Source of the DNA: Pseudomonas viridiflava
Lineage (GTDB): Bacteria > Pseudomonadota > Gammaproteobacteria > Pseudomonadales > Pseudomonadaceae
Assembly (NCBI RefSeq): GCF_003702045.1
Contig: NZ_RBTP01000042.1
Coordinates: 62,001 to 126,000 of the forward strand
DNA length: 64,000 nt
Direction: 5' to 3'
Numbering within the stretch: the stretch's first letter is position 1; each line of letters opens with the position of its first letter. Of the stretch, positions 38,202 through 47,700 are shown in pieces. The position numbers and the translations under genes are program-made. The notes below the pieces were generated by a model. That model was not told the DNA's origin and made no database searches. It saw nothing but the letters and a program-made list of their open reading frames with translations.

Positions 38202-39179
38202 TCAAGCCGCAGGCTCTTTCTCCTTCTCCGGCCCCAGCACAATCGCCAGATGCCGCAGATCATTCACCTCAACGCTATAGCTCTTCCCTGAAGGACTCTG
38301 CGTCAGCGTTCCCAGCGTGTAGACGGTAAAGAATTTCACCTCATCAGCGTGGCTCAGCAGCTCGCTGATGTACCGACTGGACCTATAGGCCTGCATCTGA
38401 GCAGGCGACACATAAAGCGTTACCAGCTTGCCCTCAAGCCGGTCAAAGAACTTGAACTTGAAACCCTGCCCGTAGCGCTGGTCGATCAGCCCGCCGCCAT
38501 ACAGCACGCGTCCGTTATCACCCAATTGCGCGTACTTGATGTGGCGAAAGTACGAACGCAACGACACCTCGCCCTGACCCGGAATCCGCAGCTTCAGCAG
38601 CTTGAACTCATCCTGCGAAAGTTCCGCCTTTGCCTGGCGATAACTGTCCACCAGTCGCTCAAGATTGTTAGTGCGCGTTTCACTGTAGCGTGGTGCTTTC
38701 GGTTCGGCAGCCTGCGCAGGCGGAGTTTTGACTGCCGGTGCCTGGGCATTAGCGCCCGTTTTTTCTTCCCCGGATTTCTCTTTGGTCGGCTCTTTTATCG
38801 TTGGGTCGAAGACGTCGATGTAGTCGTCCAGCTTGCGCTTGGCTTTGCGCAGCAACGCTTGGGGATCGTTCTTGTCGATAGGTTCATCGGTAGGGGCGGC
38901 TGCGTCTTCATCCACCCATTCGCAATCAGGGTGGTGGTCGTAATGCGGATTGGCGCGAAAGTGCGCTGCGACAAATGTCGGGTTGTCCTGCGGCTTCACG
39001 TCATAACGAACGCCGGTCACTTTCGCTCCCAGCGTGCGGCAGGCCTCGCTCGAACAGAGGAATTCGAAACGTTTACGCGGCGGCTCTTGGGAAAAGTACT
39101 CGCGCCGGGCGGCTGCGATGGACATTTCCTGTTGCAGCTCGACGCAATAGGCGCGCGTGATGGGTTGGGTGGGCTTCAT
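38202..39179 (-). CDS. Unrecognised protein with N-terminal zinc-finger-like segment
   Basis: A 325-residue soluble protein I cannot assign. The N-terminal 90 residues hold a C-x4-C ... H-x2-H-x3-C type pattern (FLCSSEACR then PHYDHHPDCEW) that could bind zinc, followed by a low-complexity Lys/Glu/Ala/Pro linker (about 105-170) and a C-terminal domain with YFRHIKYAQLGDNGRVLYGGGLI and SVEVNDLRHLAIVLGP. The layout of a zinc-binding N-domain, linker and folded C-domain suggests nucleic-acid binding, but that is a guess. Start 39179 (MKPTQPI); frame open to 39215. Confidence 0.7.
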   Translation of the reverse strand: MKPTQPITRAYCVELQQEMSIAAARREYFSQEPPRKRFEFLCSSEACRTLGAKVTGVRYDVKPQDNPTFVAAHFRANPHYDHHPDCEWVDEDAAAPTDEPIDKNDPQALLRKAKRKLDDYIDVFDPTIKEPTKEKSGEEKTGANAQAPAVKTPPAQAAEPKAPRYSETRTNNLERLVDSYRQAKAELSQDEFKLLKLRIPGQGEVSLRSYFRHIKYAQLGDNGRVLYGGGLIDQRYGQGFKFKFFDRLEGKLVTLYVSPAQMQAYRSSRYISELLSHADEVKFFTVYTLGTLTQSPSGKSYSVEVNDLRHLAIVLGPEKEKEPAA

Positions 39180-39272
39180 GCTCGTAGTTGCCTTCCTGAA
39201 CAGATAGTGCAACACGCTATTTCAGTCTAACCCGCCTTGCAACCGTTGCATGGCGGGCGCTGTGAAACAAGG

Positions 39273-40061
39273 TTACTGCGCGGGCACGGCCAGCCACTCG
39301 CCAAGGGCCTGCTGATAGTCGCCTGTGGCCTTGCTCAGGTGCAGCCATTGGTCGACATAGGCCTTCCACGTCACGTCGTCGCGTGGCAGCAGATAGGCTT
39401 TTTCACCATATTGCATGTAGCGCTTCGGGTTGACCGCACACAGCCCCGGCATGCGTTTTTGCTGATACAGCGCTTCGGACGCATCAGTGATCATCACGTC
39501 TGCTTTCTTGTCGAGCAGCTCCTGAAAGATGGTCTTGTTGTCGTGGAAGGCAATGGGCGCTTTCGGCAAATGGGCACGCGCAAAGGCTTCATTGGTGCCT
39601 CCAGCAGGCTCTATCAGCCGAACCGTCGGCTGGTTGATCTGCTCGACAGTCTGATACAGCGCCTGGTCTTCGCACCGTACCAACGGGATCTTGCCGTCGA
39701 TATCCAGCGTATTGCTGAAAAACGCCTTTTTCTGGCGCTCCAGCGAAACGGAAATGCCGCCCATCGCGATATCACACTTACCCGCGACCATGTCCGGCAT
39801 CAGGGTTTTCCAGGTAGTCGGCACCCATTGCACGTTCACGCCCAGACTTTTGGCCAGCGAGCGGGCCATCGTAATGTCGATACCTTCGTACTCACCGTCT
39901 TCGCGATGAAAGGTGTAAGGCTTGTAGTCACCGGTAGTGCACACCGACAACTGGCCAGCCTGCAACACTTTGTCCAGGTGCGAAGACGATTCCTCTGCCT
40001 GCACCCAGCCTGTAAGGCCCAACAGAAGGGCAACCGGTACGCTGTATATCAGTTTCATCAT
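39273..40061 (-). CDS. Periplasmic cyclohexadienyl dehydratase-like protein (PheC family)
   Basis: Exported 262-residue protein of the solute-binding-protein fold. It matches the pattern of Pseudomonas PheC rather than a transporter component: TTGDYKPYTF, DIAMGGISVSLERQKKAFFS, PAGGTNEAFARAHL, and the C-terminal LCAVNPKRYMQYGEKAYLLPRDD. PheC converts arogenate/prephenate to phenylalanine/phenylpyruvate in the periplasm. No permease or ATPase gene is adjacent, which supports an enzyme. An amino-acid-binding protein remains the alternative. Confidence 0.72.
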   Translation of the reverse strand: MMKLIYSVPVALLLGLTGWVQAEESSSHLDKVLQAGQLSVCTTGDYKPYTFHREDGEYEGIDITMARSLAKSLGVNVQWVPTTWKTLMPDMVAGKCDIAMGGISVSLERQKKAFFSNTLDIDGKIPLVRCEDQALYQTVEQINQPTVRLIEPAGGTNEAFARAHLPKAPIAFHDNKTIFQELLDKKADVMITDASEALYQQKRMPGLCAVNPKRYMQYGEKAYLLPRDDVTWKAYVDQWLHLSKATGDYQQALGEWLAVPAQ

Positions 40062-40184
40062 GAAAGAAGAGGCTCGCAGTGTCGTTGGTTTTATTGGAAG
40101 CGACAGAGTGCTTCATTTGTCGGCATTGTGTGAAGCAAGAACAATGCCTTACATGTAAAGACCGATCTGCAGGCGCAGGCTCGG

Positions 40185-40862
40185 TCAGGTGTAGCGCTCC
40201 TCCAGCGACGTCAATTGTTCTTCGATCAGCGTCATCTGCGATTCCCAGTCAGCCTGGGTTCTTTTCCAGGTTTCGCCTTCATGGGCGTACAGGAAATCGA
40301 TGATGGTGTGTGTCACCTTGCCTTTGCCAACGGCACCGAATGCCTCGGCGCTCAAGGCGCGGGCCAGGATGTCGAGTTGAGCGGCGTGGTTCAGCCAGTG
40401 CCAATGCTCCTTGACCACCACTTTGTCGAGCAGGATGCATTGTTTCTTGAAGGCCCGAAGGGCCGATCCCAGCGAGCTGGCCGCCAGCAGCGAATCGATT
40501 TTGCCTGCATCGTTGCCAGCCTGCCGATTGGCTGTCGGGCCGAAGAACCATTCATTGAAGCCGATTTCTATTTCACGAAACGCGACGTTCGCATCCCAAA
40601 TGATGCTCAGGGCCTTTTGTTGACGAGTCTCGCGCTTCCAGGAACCGTAGGCCTTGAAGACCACCCCCGCAATACCGATGACCGCCAGCGCTTCGCTTAG
40701 CGACGAAGCAGCCTCGACAATGTAATAGGCATTGGCTGTACTTCCCGGTGATGGGCTGACGGCTGCGCTGTAAAAAACTGCGGTTACAACGACCACCAGC
40801 GCAAAACAGGCACTATAGAACCCGAACGCGTAGGGGTCTTTCATGTGTTGTTCCGGCCTCAT
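40185..40862 (-). CDS. Hypothetical membrane protein
   Basis: A 225-residue protein with two N-terminal membrane helices (about 13-36 and 53-73) and a mostly helical cytoplasmic domain containing REIEIGFNEWFFGP and ALRAFKKQCILLDK. No family recognised. ATG at 40862 is the longest; ATG at 40844 (MKDPYAFGF) is equally possible, since neither has a strong ribosome site. Confidence 0.62.
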   Translation of the reverse strand: MRPEQHMKDPYAFGFYSACFALVVVVTAVFYSAAVSPSPGSTANAYYIVEAASSLSEALAVIGIAGVVFKAYGSWKRETRQQKALSIIWDANVAFREIEIGFNEWFFGPTANRQAGNDAGKIDSLLAASSLGSALRAFKKQCILLDKVVVKEHWHWLNHAAQLDILARALSAEAFGAVGKGKVTHTIIDFLYAHEGETWKRTQADWESQMTLIEEQLTSLEERYT

Positions 40863-41098
40863 GAGTCAGGATGAAGGTAAATGATGTTTTCAGGTTAGCC
40901 GAGGCCGGGCGCATTTGCAGGCTGCCCGGAGGAGCGGAGGCCATATCGATTTATTTGCATCAAAACCCGCCTGGCTGTGGTCACACCTCTGTCGCACCCA
41001 TGACGTTGTCGGGACTCGTACAGACGTGGAGAAACCGTCTTCACTCGAACCGGCCGACGTTCAACTTCGATTTTCAGATCAAGGACGCATTGAATCCT

Positions 41099-41617
41099 AT
41101 GAAACCCTACCTCTGGCTTGGCCTGCTGGGCATGTTTTCCGTCGGTGTTCAGGCGGCATCACTGGACGTTCCGATCAATCTGGTCAGCGCTGATGGCGCG
41201 CCGAAACCCATTGGCACCGTGATGGTGAGCGAAACCGAATACGGTTTGCTCTTCACCCCCAAGCTCAGCGGTTTGCCTGCGGGTATTCACGGCTTTCATG
41301 TCCATGAAAACGGCAGTTGCGAAGCAGGCACCAAAGATGGCGTGAAAGTCGCCGCCCTGGCAGCAGGCGGTCACTTCGACCCGGCCAAGACCGGTACGCA
41401 TCTGGGGCCTTACGCGAACGGACACTTGGGCGACTTGCCTGCGTTGTATGTGATGGCGGACGGCACGGCTGACTATCCGGTACTGGCGCCTCGCCTGAAG
41501 AAAATCTCTGAAATCAAAGGCCATGCGCTGATGGTTCACGCAGGCGGCGATAATCATTCCGACCATCCCAAGCCTCTGGGCGGTGGTGGTGATCGGGCTG
41601 CGTGTGGTGTGATCTGA
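41099..41617 (+). CDS. sodC: Periplasmic Cu,Zn superoxide dismutase
   Basis: Dismutates periplasmic superoxide. The 172-residue product starts with a signal peptide ([19 protein letters not shown]). Copper and zinc ligands are visible as [26 protein letters not shown] and [18 protein letters not shown], with the two disulphide cysteines. The open frame extends to 40871 without a plausible start, so I use 41099. Single gene. Confidence 0.92.
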   Translation: MKPYLWLGLLGMFSVGVQAASLDVPINLVSADGAPKPIGTVMVSETEYGLLFTPKLSGLPAGIHGFHVHENGSCEAGTKDGVKVAALAAGGHFDPAKTGTHLGPYANGHLGDLPALYVMADGTADYPVLAPRLKKISEIKGHALMVHAGGDNHSDHPKPLGGGGDRAACGVI

Positions 41618-41784
41618 TAGACGGTTGGTAGTGCATGAGGGCGTGGGGAAGAACTCTCCACGCCTTCGACTCATCGCTGTAGCGTAGCAAGCACCGGTCC
41701 AAGGCAGTGGCCCGGGCGACATTCCGTCTGTCTGCGCAAAAGTCCCGCATATCTGACGAAATTGCAGTGGCTGATGTACGGCAT

Positions 41785-41807
41785 TCGCGAACAAGTCCGC
41801 TCCCACG
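41785..41807. repeat. REP element
   Basis: The stretch contains CGCGAACAAGTCCGCTCCCAC, a slightly altered reverse complement of the REP at 9530-9550. It lies in the 289-bp gap between sodC and the carbonic anhydrase gene, which has no other feature. Confidence 0.7.
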
Positions 41808-41906
41808 GTTGGGCGGGGTGAAGGACTTCAAACCACCCTCAGAAGGGTGGCGCAATCCATGCGCTCTAATCTATTCGGGTTCAGTAATGGATACAACGAG
41901 CGGGGA

Positions 41907-42626
41907 TCAGACGTCGAAGAAATCGACCTTGCCGTTTTCGAGGCTGTAGTAGGCGCCGACAACCTTGACGGTGCCGTCTTTGATCGGGTTCATCAGGGCA
42001 GGTTCGGACGCGGAGCGCAGGCGTACGACGGTGCGCTGAATGTTGCTCTTGACCGAGTCTTCCAGCAGGTTTTTGCTTTTCTTACTTTTGGCTGTCAGGA
42101 CCGCTGGAATGATTGGTTCGATCATCTGGCCAATGGCACCTTGAAACACGGTGTTGTCCTCGACCACTGACACAGCGGCAGCAACGGCACCGCATTTTTC
42201 GTGGCCCATGACCACGACGAGCGGGACGCCCAACTGACTGACACCGTATTCAATCGAACCGAGTGCGGTGGTGTCGACGGTGTTGCCCGCGTTACGCACG
42301 ATGAATAGCTCGCCCAGGCCACGGCCGAACAACAGCTCTGGCGGTACACGCGAATCCGAGCACGAAATCAGAATGCAGAACGGCGTCTGGCCTTTGGCGA
42401 TTTCCAGGCGGCGGTCACGGTTGCCTTCGGTCTTGATGGTGGTGTCTTTCATGAAGGCATCATTGCCGTCGCGCAATGCTTTCAATGCCTGATCGGCTGT
42501 CATGTTGGTGCGAGGTGAAGTGGGTGAGGCGGCATGGGCAATGGAAGGCAGTTGCATCAGTGCGGCGGCGGCCGGAAGGCAGCAGGCACCCTGAAGAATC
42601 TTGCGGCGTGACAAGGACGAATTCAT
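41907..42626 (-). CDS. Beta-carbonic anhydrase, Tat-exported
   Basis: Interconverts CO2 and bicarbonate. The 239-residue protein has an N-terminal twin-arginine signal (SLSRRKILQGACCLPAAAAL) with cleavage near AHA-AS, which puts the enzyme in the periplasm. Zinc ligands are in CSDSRVPPE and GHEKCGA. The start at 42626 is supported by GAGG; the frame remains open to 42710 without similarity. Confidence 0.88.
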   Translation of the reverse strand: MNSSLSRRKILQGACCLPAAAALMQLPSIAHAASPTSPRTNMTADQALKALRDGNDAFMKDTTIKTEGNRDRRLEIAKGQTPFCILISCSDSRVPPELLFGRGLGELFIVRNAGNTVDTTALGSIEYGVSQLGVPLVVVMGHEKCGAVAAAVSVVEDNTVFQGAIGQMIEPIIPAVLTAKSKKSKNLLEDSVKSNIQRTVVRLRSASEPALMNPIKDGTVKVVGAYYSLENGKVDFFDV

Positions 42627-42769
42627 AAAAAGCCTCGGGCTTGTTAACTGTCGGTGGGGTTCAAAACTCTGCGGCCGAGACGGAAAAGGCTCGGCAAAGA
42701 ATCCGTTCACTTCATACAGTTAATGGAATTTATTTTCCAATTGTTTTTGTGAGGGCTGTCTTAAAATGT

Positions 42770-43072
42770 TCATGAAATACCGACGGCCAAGGCAGTGCTT
42801 TCGCCTGTTTGCTGTGCATTTTTGACCTGCCTGAAGTGCCAGCGCAGCCTGTTTTCAGCACCAATCCCCCGGTGGGGTTGGCTTTGAAGAAGGTACCTGC
42901 CAACGACCTGACGCAGGCGCTGTGCGCAGTCCAGCCATTCAGTACGCTTATCAAGCGCTGGCTGACACCTGTAAGTCAGCGTTGGAATGTGCTGCGGCCA
43001 TTCCAGATGCGTTTCTATTTCTGTCAGCAAAGCGGCCCGTAAATCGATCAAACGCGCGGCAGCCATTGACAC
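42770..43072 (-). CDS. Possible hypothetical protein
   Basis: Open frame of 100 residues starting GTG (43072) or ATG (43066). The first 60 residues read like a real helical protein (MAAARLIDLRAALLTEIETH, ALDKRTEWLDCAQRLRQVVGRYL) with reasonable codon use; the C-terminal part is less convincing. No ribosome site is clear. Apart from it, the 645-bp gap between the carbonic anhydrase and AraC genes holds nothing recognised. Confidence 0.4.
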   Translation of the reverse strand: MSMAAARLIDLRAALLTEIETHLEWPQHIPTLTYRCQPALDKRTEWLDCAQRLRQVVGRYLLQSQPHRGIGAENRLRWHFRQVKNAQQTGESTALAVGIS

Positions 43073-43271
43073 ATAGTGTTACTTAAAAGGCTGGAAAGCG
43101 GCGTCTGCTCGGCCATCCCACGAGCGTTCTTTTCAGGGATGACCTGACCTGTCTAGCGGATGGAAGCGACCCGGCATGGCGCCGCGAACATTCCGCACAA
43201 ACCTTCTAGACTTCGAAGCGTTATGGCGCGATAACGCATGGTCATCTCTTACTTCTCCACTCAAACCGCTC

Positions 43272-44108
43272 ATGAAGTCAGCTAACTGGATCGATCTCGC
43301 TCAGGACCGTGATACCGGAATTGAGACGCTGCGTGCGCATTTTCAGGGCCATGCCTACGACCCCCATTGGCATGACAGTTATCTGGTCGGCGTGACAGAG
43401 CAGGGTGTGCAGCAGTTTCATTGTCGGCGGCAGCGGCACGCCAGCACCTCGGGTCAGGTGTTCATGCTGGAGCCGGGCGAGGTGCATGACGGCGACGCGC
43501 CGGACGCTGATGGCTTCACTTACCGCATGCTCTACCTGGACCCGCACTGGATTTCGCGCGAGCTGACGTCACTGTTCGAGGACGCGCCTCAAGGTTATCA
43601 ACCCGGTTTTGCCAGCACATTGGTGCGCGATTCCCGGTTGGCCCATGCGACGCTTTTTGCGTTTTCGGCACTGCATGGCAATGAGCCCCGCATCGTTCGT
43701 CAAAGCGCGCTCGACGGATTGCTGGAACGATTGACCGCCCAGGTTCAGTGGCGCGTTCGCCATGAACACGATCCGCGCCTGCCGAGCGTTGCCTTGCGTG
43801 CCCGCGATTATCTGCATGCCCACGTTCGTCGCGATGTGGGGCTCGATGAGCTGGCGGTGGCCTGTGGCGTGGATCGCTTTCGACTGACGCGCGCGTTCAA
43901 GGCCGCTTTCGGCCTGCCGCCGCATGCTTATCTGGTGCAGTTGCGCCTTTCCCTGGCTCGCAGACTGCTGGCTCGGGGGGCGCAACCGGTGGCGGTGGCT
44001 GGTGATCTGGGGTTTGCCGATCAGAGCCACCTGGGCCGTTGGTTCATGCGCGCTTACGGCCTGACGCCCGCCGCTTATCGCACACGTTGCACAGGCCTTC
44101 CAGACTGA
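43272..44108 (+). CDS. AraC-family transcriptional regulator
   Basis: A 278-residue regulator with an N-terminal cupin sensor domain (HAYDPHWHDSYLVGVTEQGVQQFHCRRQ) and C-terminal double helix-turn-helix (DVGLDELAVACGVDRFRLTRAFKAAFG, PVAVAGDLGFADQSHLGRWFMRAYGLTPAAYR). It is followed at 50 bp by a LysE-type exporter, a frequent pairing in which the regulator senses an exported amino acid. Start at 43272 (MKSANWIDL) chosen; frame open to 43176. Confidence 0.87.
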   Translation: MKSANWIDLAQDRDTGIETLRAHFQGHAYDPHWHDSYLVGVTEQGVQQFHCRRQRHASTSGQVFMLEPGEVHDGDAPDADGFTYRMLYLDPHWISRELTSLFEDAPQGYQPGFASTLVRDSRLAHATLFAFSALHGNEPRIVRQSALDGLLERLTAQVQWRVRHEHDPRLPSVALRARDYLHAHVRRDVGLDELAVACGVDRFRLTRAFKAAFGLPPHAYLVQLRLSLARRLLARGAQPVAVAGDLGFADQSHLGRWFMRAYGLTPAAYRTRCTGLPD

Positions 44109-44158
44109 CGCCGGGTGTTGCGCGAGCATGAAGGCCTGTCGCTTGTGGAGTTCAGGTC

Positions 44159-44728
44159 ATGCTGTCTTTTCTGCTGTTCGCTTTCGTTGCGTCGATCACA
44201 CCCGGGCCAACCAATCTGCTGGTCCTGAGTAACAGTGCGCGTTACGGCCTGAAGGCCAGCCTGCCGATCATCCTCGGTGCCTGCATGGGTGCTGCCGCAC
44301 TGGTATTGCTGGTGGGGACGAGTATCGGTCGCTCGCTGATGCAGATACCCGCCGTGCAGCCCGTGATGTCGGCTATCGGCGTTGCGTGGTTGACTTGGCT
44401 GGCCTGGAAAATCTTCAGCAGCCCGGCGACGTCCGTCGAGCCGAATGAGGCGCGCCCGCGCCTGGGGTTTTTCGGTGCGGCGAGCTTGCAAGTGGTCAAC
44501 CCGAAAACGTGGATGATGGCGCTGGCAGTCGTCAGTGTGTTCAGCCAAGGGGCTGTGACTCATTTGGCATTGGCGTTCTTTCTGGTGTCGCTGCCGTGTC
44601 TGGCGTGTTGGGCGCTGCTGGGCGTCGGTTCAGCCCGCCTGCTCGGATCCGGGCAGGCCATGCAATGGCTCAACAGAGGGATGGCGATCCTGTTGCTGGT
44701 GTCCGCTTGGGCGGGTTACTTGCGTTGA
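44159..44728 (+). CDS. LysE/RhtB-family amino acid exporter
   Basis: Inner-membrane exporter of 189 residues with five or six helices and the family N-terminus FVASITPGPTNLLVLSNSARYG. Substrate unknown. Probably controlled by the AraC protein encoded upstream. Confidence 0.87.
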   Translation: MLSFLLFAFVASITPGPTNLLVLSNSARYGLKASLPIILGACMGAAALVLLVGTSIGRSLMQIPAVQPVMSAIGVAWLTWLAWKIFSSPATSVEPNEARPRLGFFGAASLQVVNPKTWMMALAVVSVFSQGAVTHLALAFFLVSLPCLACWALLGVGSARLLGSGQAMQWLNRGMAILLLVSAWAGYLR

Positions 44729-44731
44729 ATA

Positions 44732-44761
44732 GAGGCGTCTGGCAAGACAGCCAGACGCCTC
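44732..44761. terminator. Hairpin between convergent genes
   Basis: Perfect 12-bp stem GAGGCGTCTGGC / GCCAGACGCCTC with a 6-nt loop between lysE-like and the hybrid kinase gene. Without a T-run, but placed as a bidirectional terminator or transcript stabiliser. Confidence 0.7.
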
Positions 44762-44766
44762 GCTGT

Positions 44767-47700
44767 TCAAACCTGAAGCGAGCGTTCCAACTGTTCGCGC
44801 ACGCTGTCCAGCAGGTCCGCGTAAGTGAACGGTTTGGCAAGCGATGGCCAGTCGATCTCAAGCGTTGCGTACCCCGTGATGACCAGTACAGGCAAGTCCT
44901 CGATCAGCGTTACGGCTTTGGCGGCCAGTTCGGAGCCATTGATGCCGGGCATCTTGAAGTCCGTCAGCAGCAGGTCCGGGCACAGCCCGCTGCGGATCAA
45001 CTCAAGCGCCTGCTCGCCGGAAGACGCTTCGGTCAGCGTGTAGCCCTGATCCTGCAGCATTTCCATGATCGTCATGCGAACCAGATCCTCGTCATCGACC
45101 ACAAGGATCGACGCGGTTCTGGATGAAACCTGCTGGCCGGGTACTGGCTGATTGTCTTCGTCCAGTGCGTCGTCGCTGGCCTGCAACAGCATGTGCACCT
45201 GGGTGCCGACACCCGGTTCGCTGTCGATGTGCAGGTAGCCGCCCATTTGCGCGACGACGCCATGCACCATCGACAGACCCAGCCCGGTGCCTTTGCTGCC
45301 TTTGGTGGAGAAGAAGGGCTCGATGGCGCGTGTGCGCGTCTCTTCGTCCATGCCGCTGCCGGTGTCGATCACACTTATTTTCAGGTAGTTGCCTGCCGGT
45401 ACGTCACCATCGGCCTGCCATTCACTGAGTTTTACGTGCAGCGTGCCGCCGTCTGGCATGGCGTCGCGAGCGTTGAGGCAGAGGTTGAGCAGGGCCAGTT
45501 CCACCTGGTTTCCATCGATCAGGGCCAGGCGGCTGACCGGTTGCAGATCCAGCATCAGCTCAACGTGCGGCTCGACCGATTGTCTGAGCAGGTCCTGCAT
45601 GTTCAGCACCAGTTGACGCAGGTCCGTCGGGCGCGGGGCCAGCGTCTGTTTGCGGGCGAAGGCCAGCAGGCGGCTGACCAGCACCTTGGCCCGCTCTGCA
45701 GACTGCAGGCCCGCACTGGCCATTCGTACGGCACGCGGATCACCCTCTACGCGGCGCTTGAGAATGTCCAGGCTGGCGAATATCGGTGTGAGCAGGTTGT
45801 TGAAATCGTGTGCCACGCCACCGGTCAACTGGCCGATGGTTTCCATTTTTTGCATTTGATGAAACTGGACAACCAGCGCTTCGCGGTCGCGGCTGGCTTT
45901 TTCCAGCAGCTCGCGCTCACGTGTCTGTGCGTCCTGCCGCTGCCTGGCCAGCCTGACGGCGCCATCGATGCGGGCGCGCAGTTCGCGGGCGTTGAAGGGC
46001 TTGACCAGGTAATCGTCGGCGCCAGCCTTGAGACCTTCGACCCGGGCTTCTTCGCCCGCCCGTGCCGACAGCAAAATGAACACCGAATGGCTCAGCTCGG
46101 CGTCATTGCGGACCGCGTCGAGCAGGGCGAACCCGTCCAGCCCAGGCATCATGACATCGCTCAGGAACAGGTCCGGTTTGACCTGCCGAGCTGCGTCCAA
46201 GGCCTTCAGTCCATTGTCGACCGCTAGAACCTGGTAGCCGCCGTCTTCAAGAATGCGGGTGATGTACCCACGCATGTCGGCGTTGTCGTCTGCCAGCAGA
46301 ATTCGGGCGGGCGGTCCATTGCCATTATCCGCAGGCGTTTGCGCCGCGTGTTTGTCGATTTCAAGTCCATCGGACAGCCAGCGCAGGGCTTCCTCGACGT
46401 AGGCCTGGGTGCGGATGCCGGTCGACAGCAGGGCATGCTCGGCGTCGATCCGGTCCTGCGGCAAATGCCCGTAGCCCAACGGTAGCGTGACGATGAACGT
46501 GGTGCCGACACCGAGTTGGCTTTCCAGCGTGATGATGCCGCCGTGCACCCTGACCAGCTCCTCCACGAGGGACAAACCAATGCCGGTGCCCTCGAAGGTA
46601 CGGCCTTCCTGATTCTCGATGCGGTGAAAGCGCTGGAAGACCAGTGCGTGCTGGTCCTGTGCAATGCCGACACCGGTGTCGCTCACCTTAAGCACGGCCG
46701 CATCGGCAGTCTGGTCGAGGGCGATTCGAATGCTTCCGCTCAACGTGTATTTGAAGGCGTTGGACACCAGATTCAGGACGATCTTTTCCCACATCTCACG
46801 ATCCACATACACCGGTTCGGCCAACGGTGCGCAATCGATTTCAAGATGGAGACCCGCCTTTTCGCAGGCTGAGCGGAAGTTGCTGCCGAGCTCGGTGGTC
46901 AGGGTGCTCAGGTCGACGGGCTGGAAACTGGCTTCGGTGCGTCCGGATTCCAGGCGGGCAAAGTCGAGCAGCGAATTGACCAGCTTGAGCAGGCGCAACG
47001 CATTTCGGTGCGCAACCGTCAGGCGTTCGCGCTGGGTGCCGGACAACTCGTCGGCCTGCATCAGTACGTCTTCAAGCGGGCCAAGCATCAAGGTCAGCGG
47101 GGTTCTGAACTCATGGCTGACATTGGAAAAGAAGTTGATCTTGGCCTTGTCGAGTGCCGCCAGCGCTTCGACCCTCTGACGTTCTTCTTCATAGGTCTTG
47201 GCGTTGGCGTAACCCGCCGCCAGGGTGGCCGTCAGCAGGCTGTAGAAGACACGGTAGGTGTCGTTCATGGGCAATCTTGCGCTTGCCCCCGCCACCACGA
47301 TGGCGACCGGGAGTTCCACGCCCGGGACTCGCACAGGCAGCATGAACCCCTCGTCAGGTACCTCGTCATAAGGTCCGCACGCCGTGCCTTCGAACAAGTG
47401 GGTCAGGCCGCTGACATTGAGGGGGTCACTGCAGTGAACCGCCTGTTGGAAGGGAAGAGGTGCCTGAGTCAGGACGGTGACTTGCGCGGGCATGGCCCGT
47501 GTGTCGGCGATGCCGGTCTGTGCGACGCACGCGTAGGTGTTGTCGTCCTGATTGAGTTCGTAAAACGCTACGAACGGCAGGTCGAGCTCGAAGTGTTGTA
47601 GCGAGGCCAGTGCCGTTGCGGCGATGTCAGACGTGGACTTCACATCGGCGATGTCGGCGTTCAGATCCCGCAGCGCCCGTGTACGGCGTTCGCTGAGAAT

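Noticed and set aside
40639..40669. GGAACC followed by CCACCCC inside the 40185-40862 gene
   Set aside because: Spacer is 14 bp, outside the 15-16 bp of hrp boxes; it lies within a coding region and has no gene downstream on that strand.
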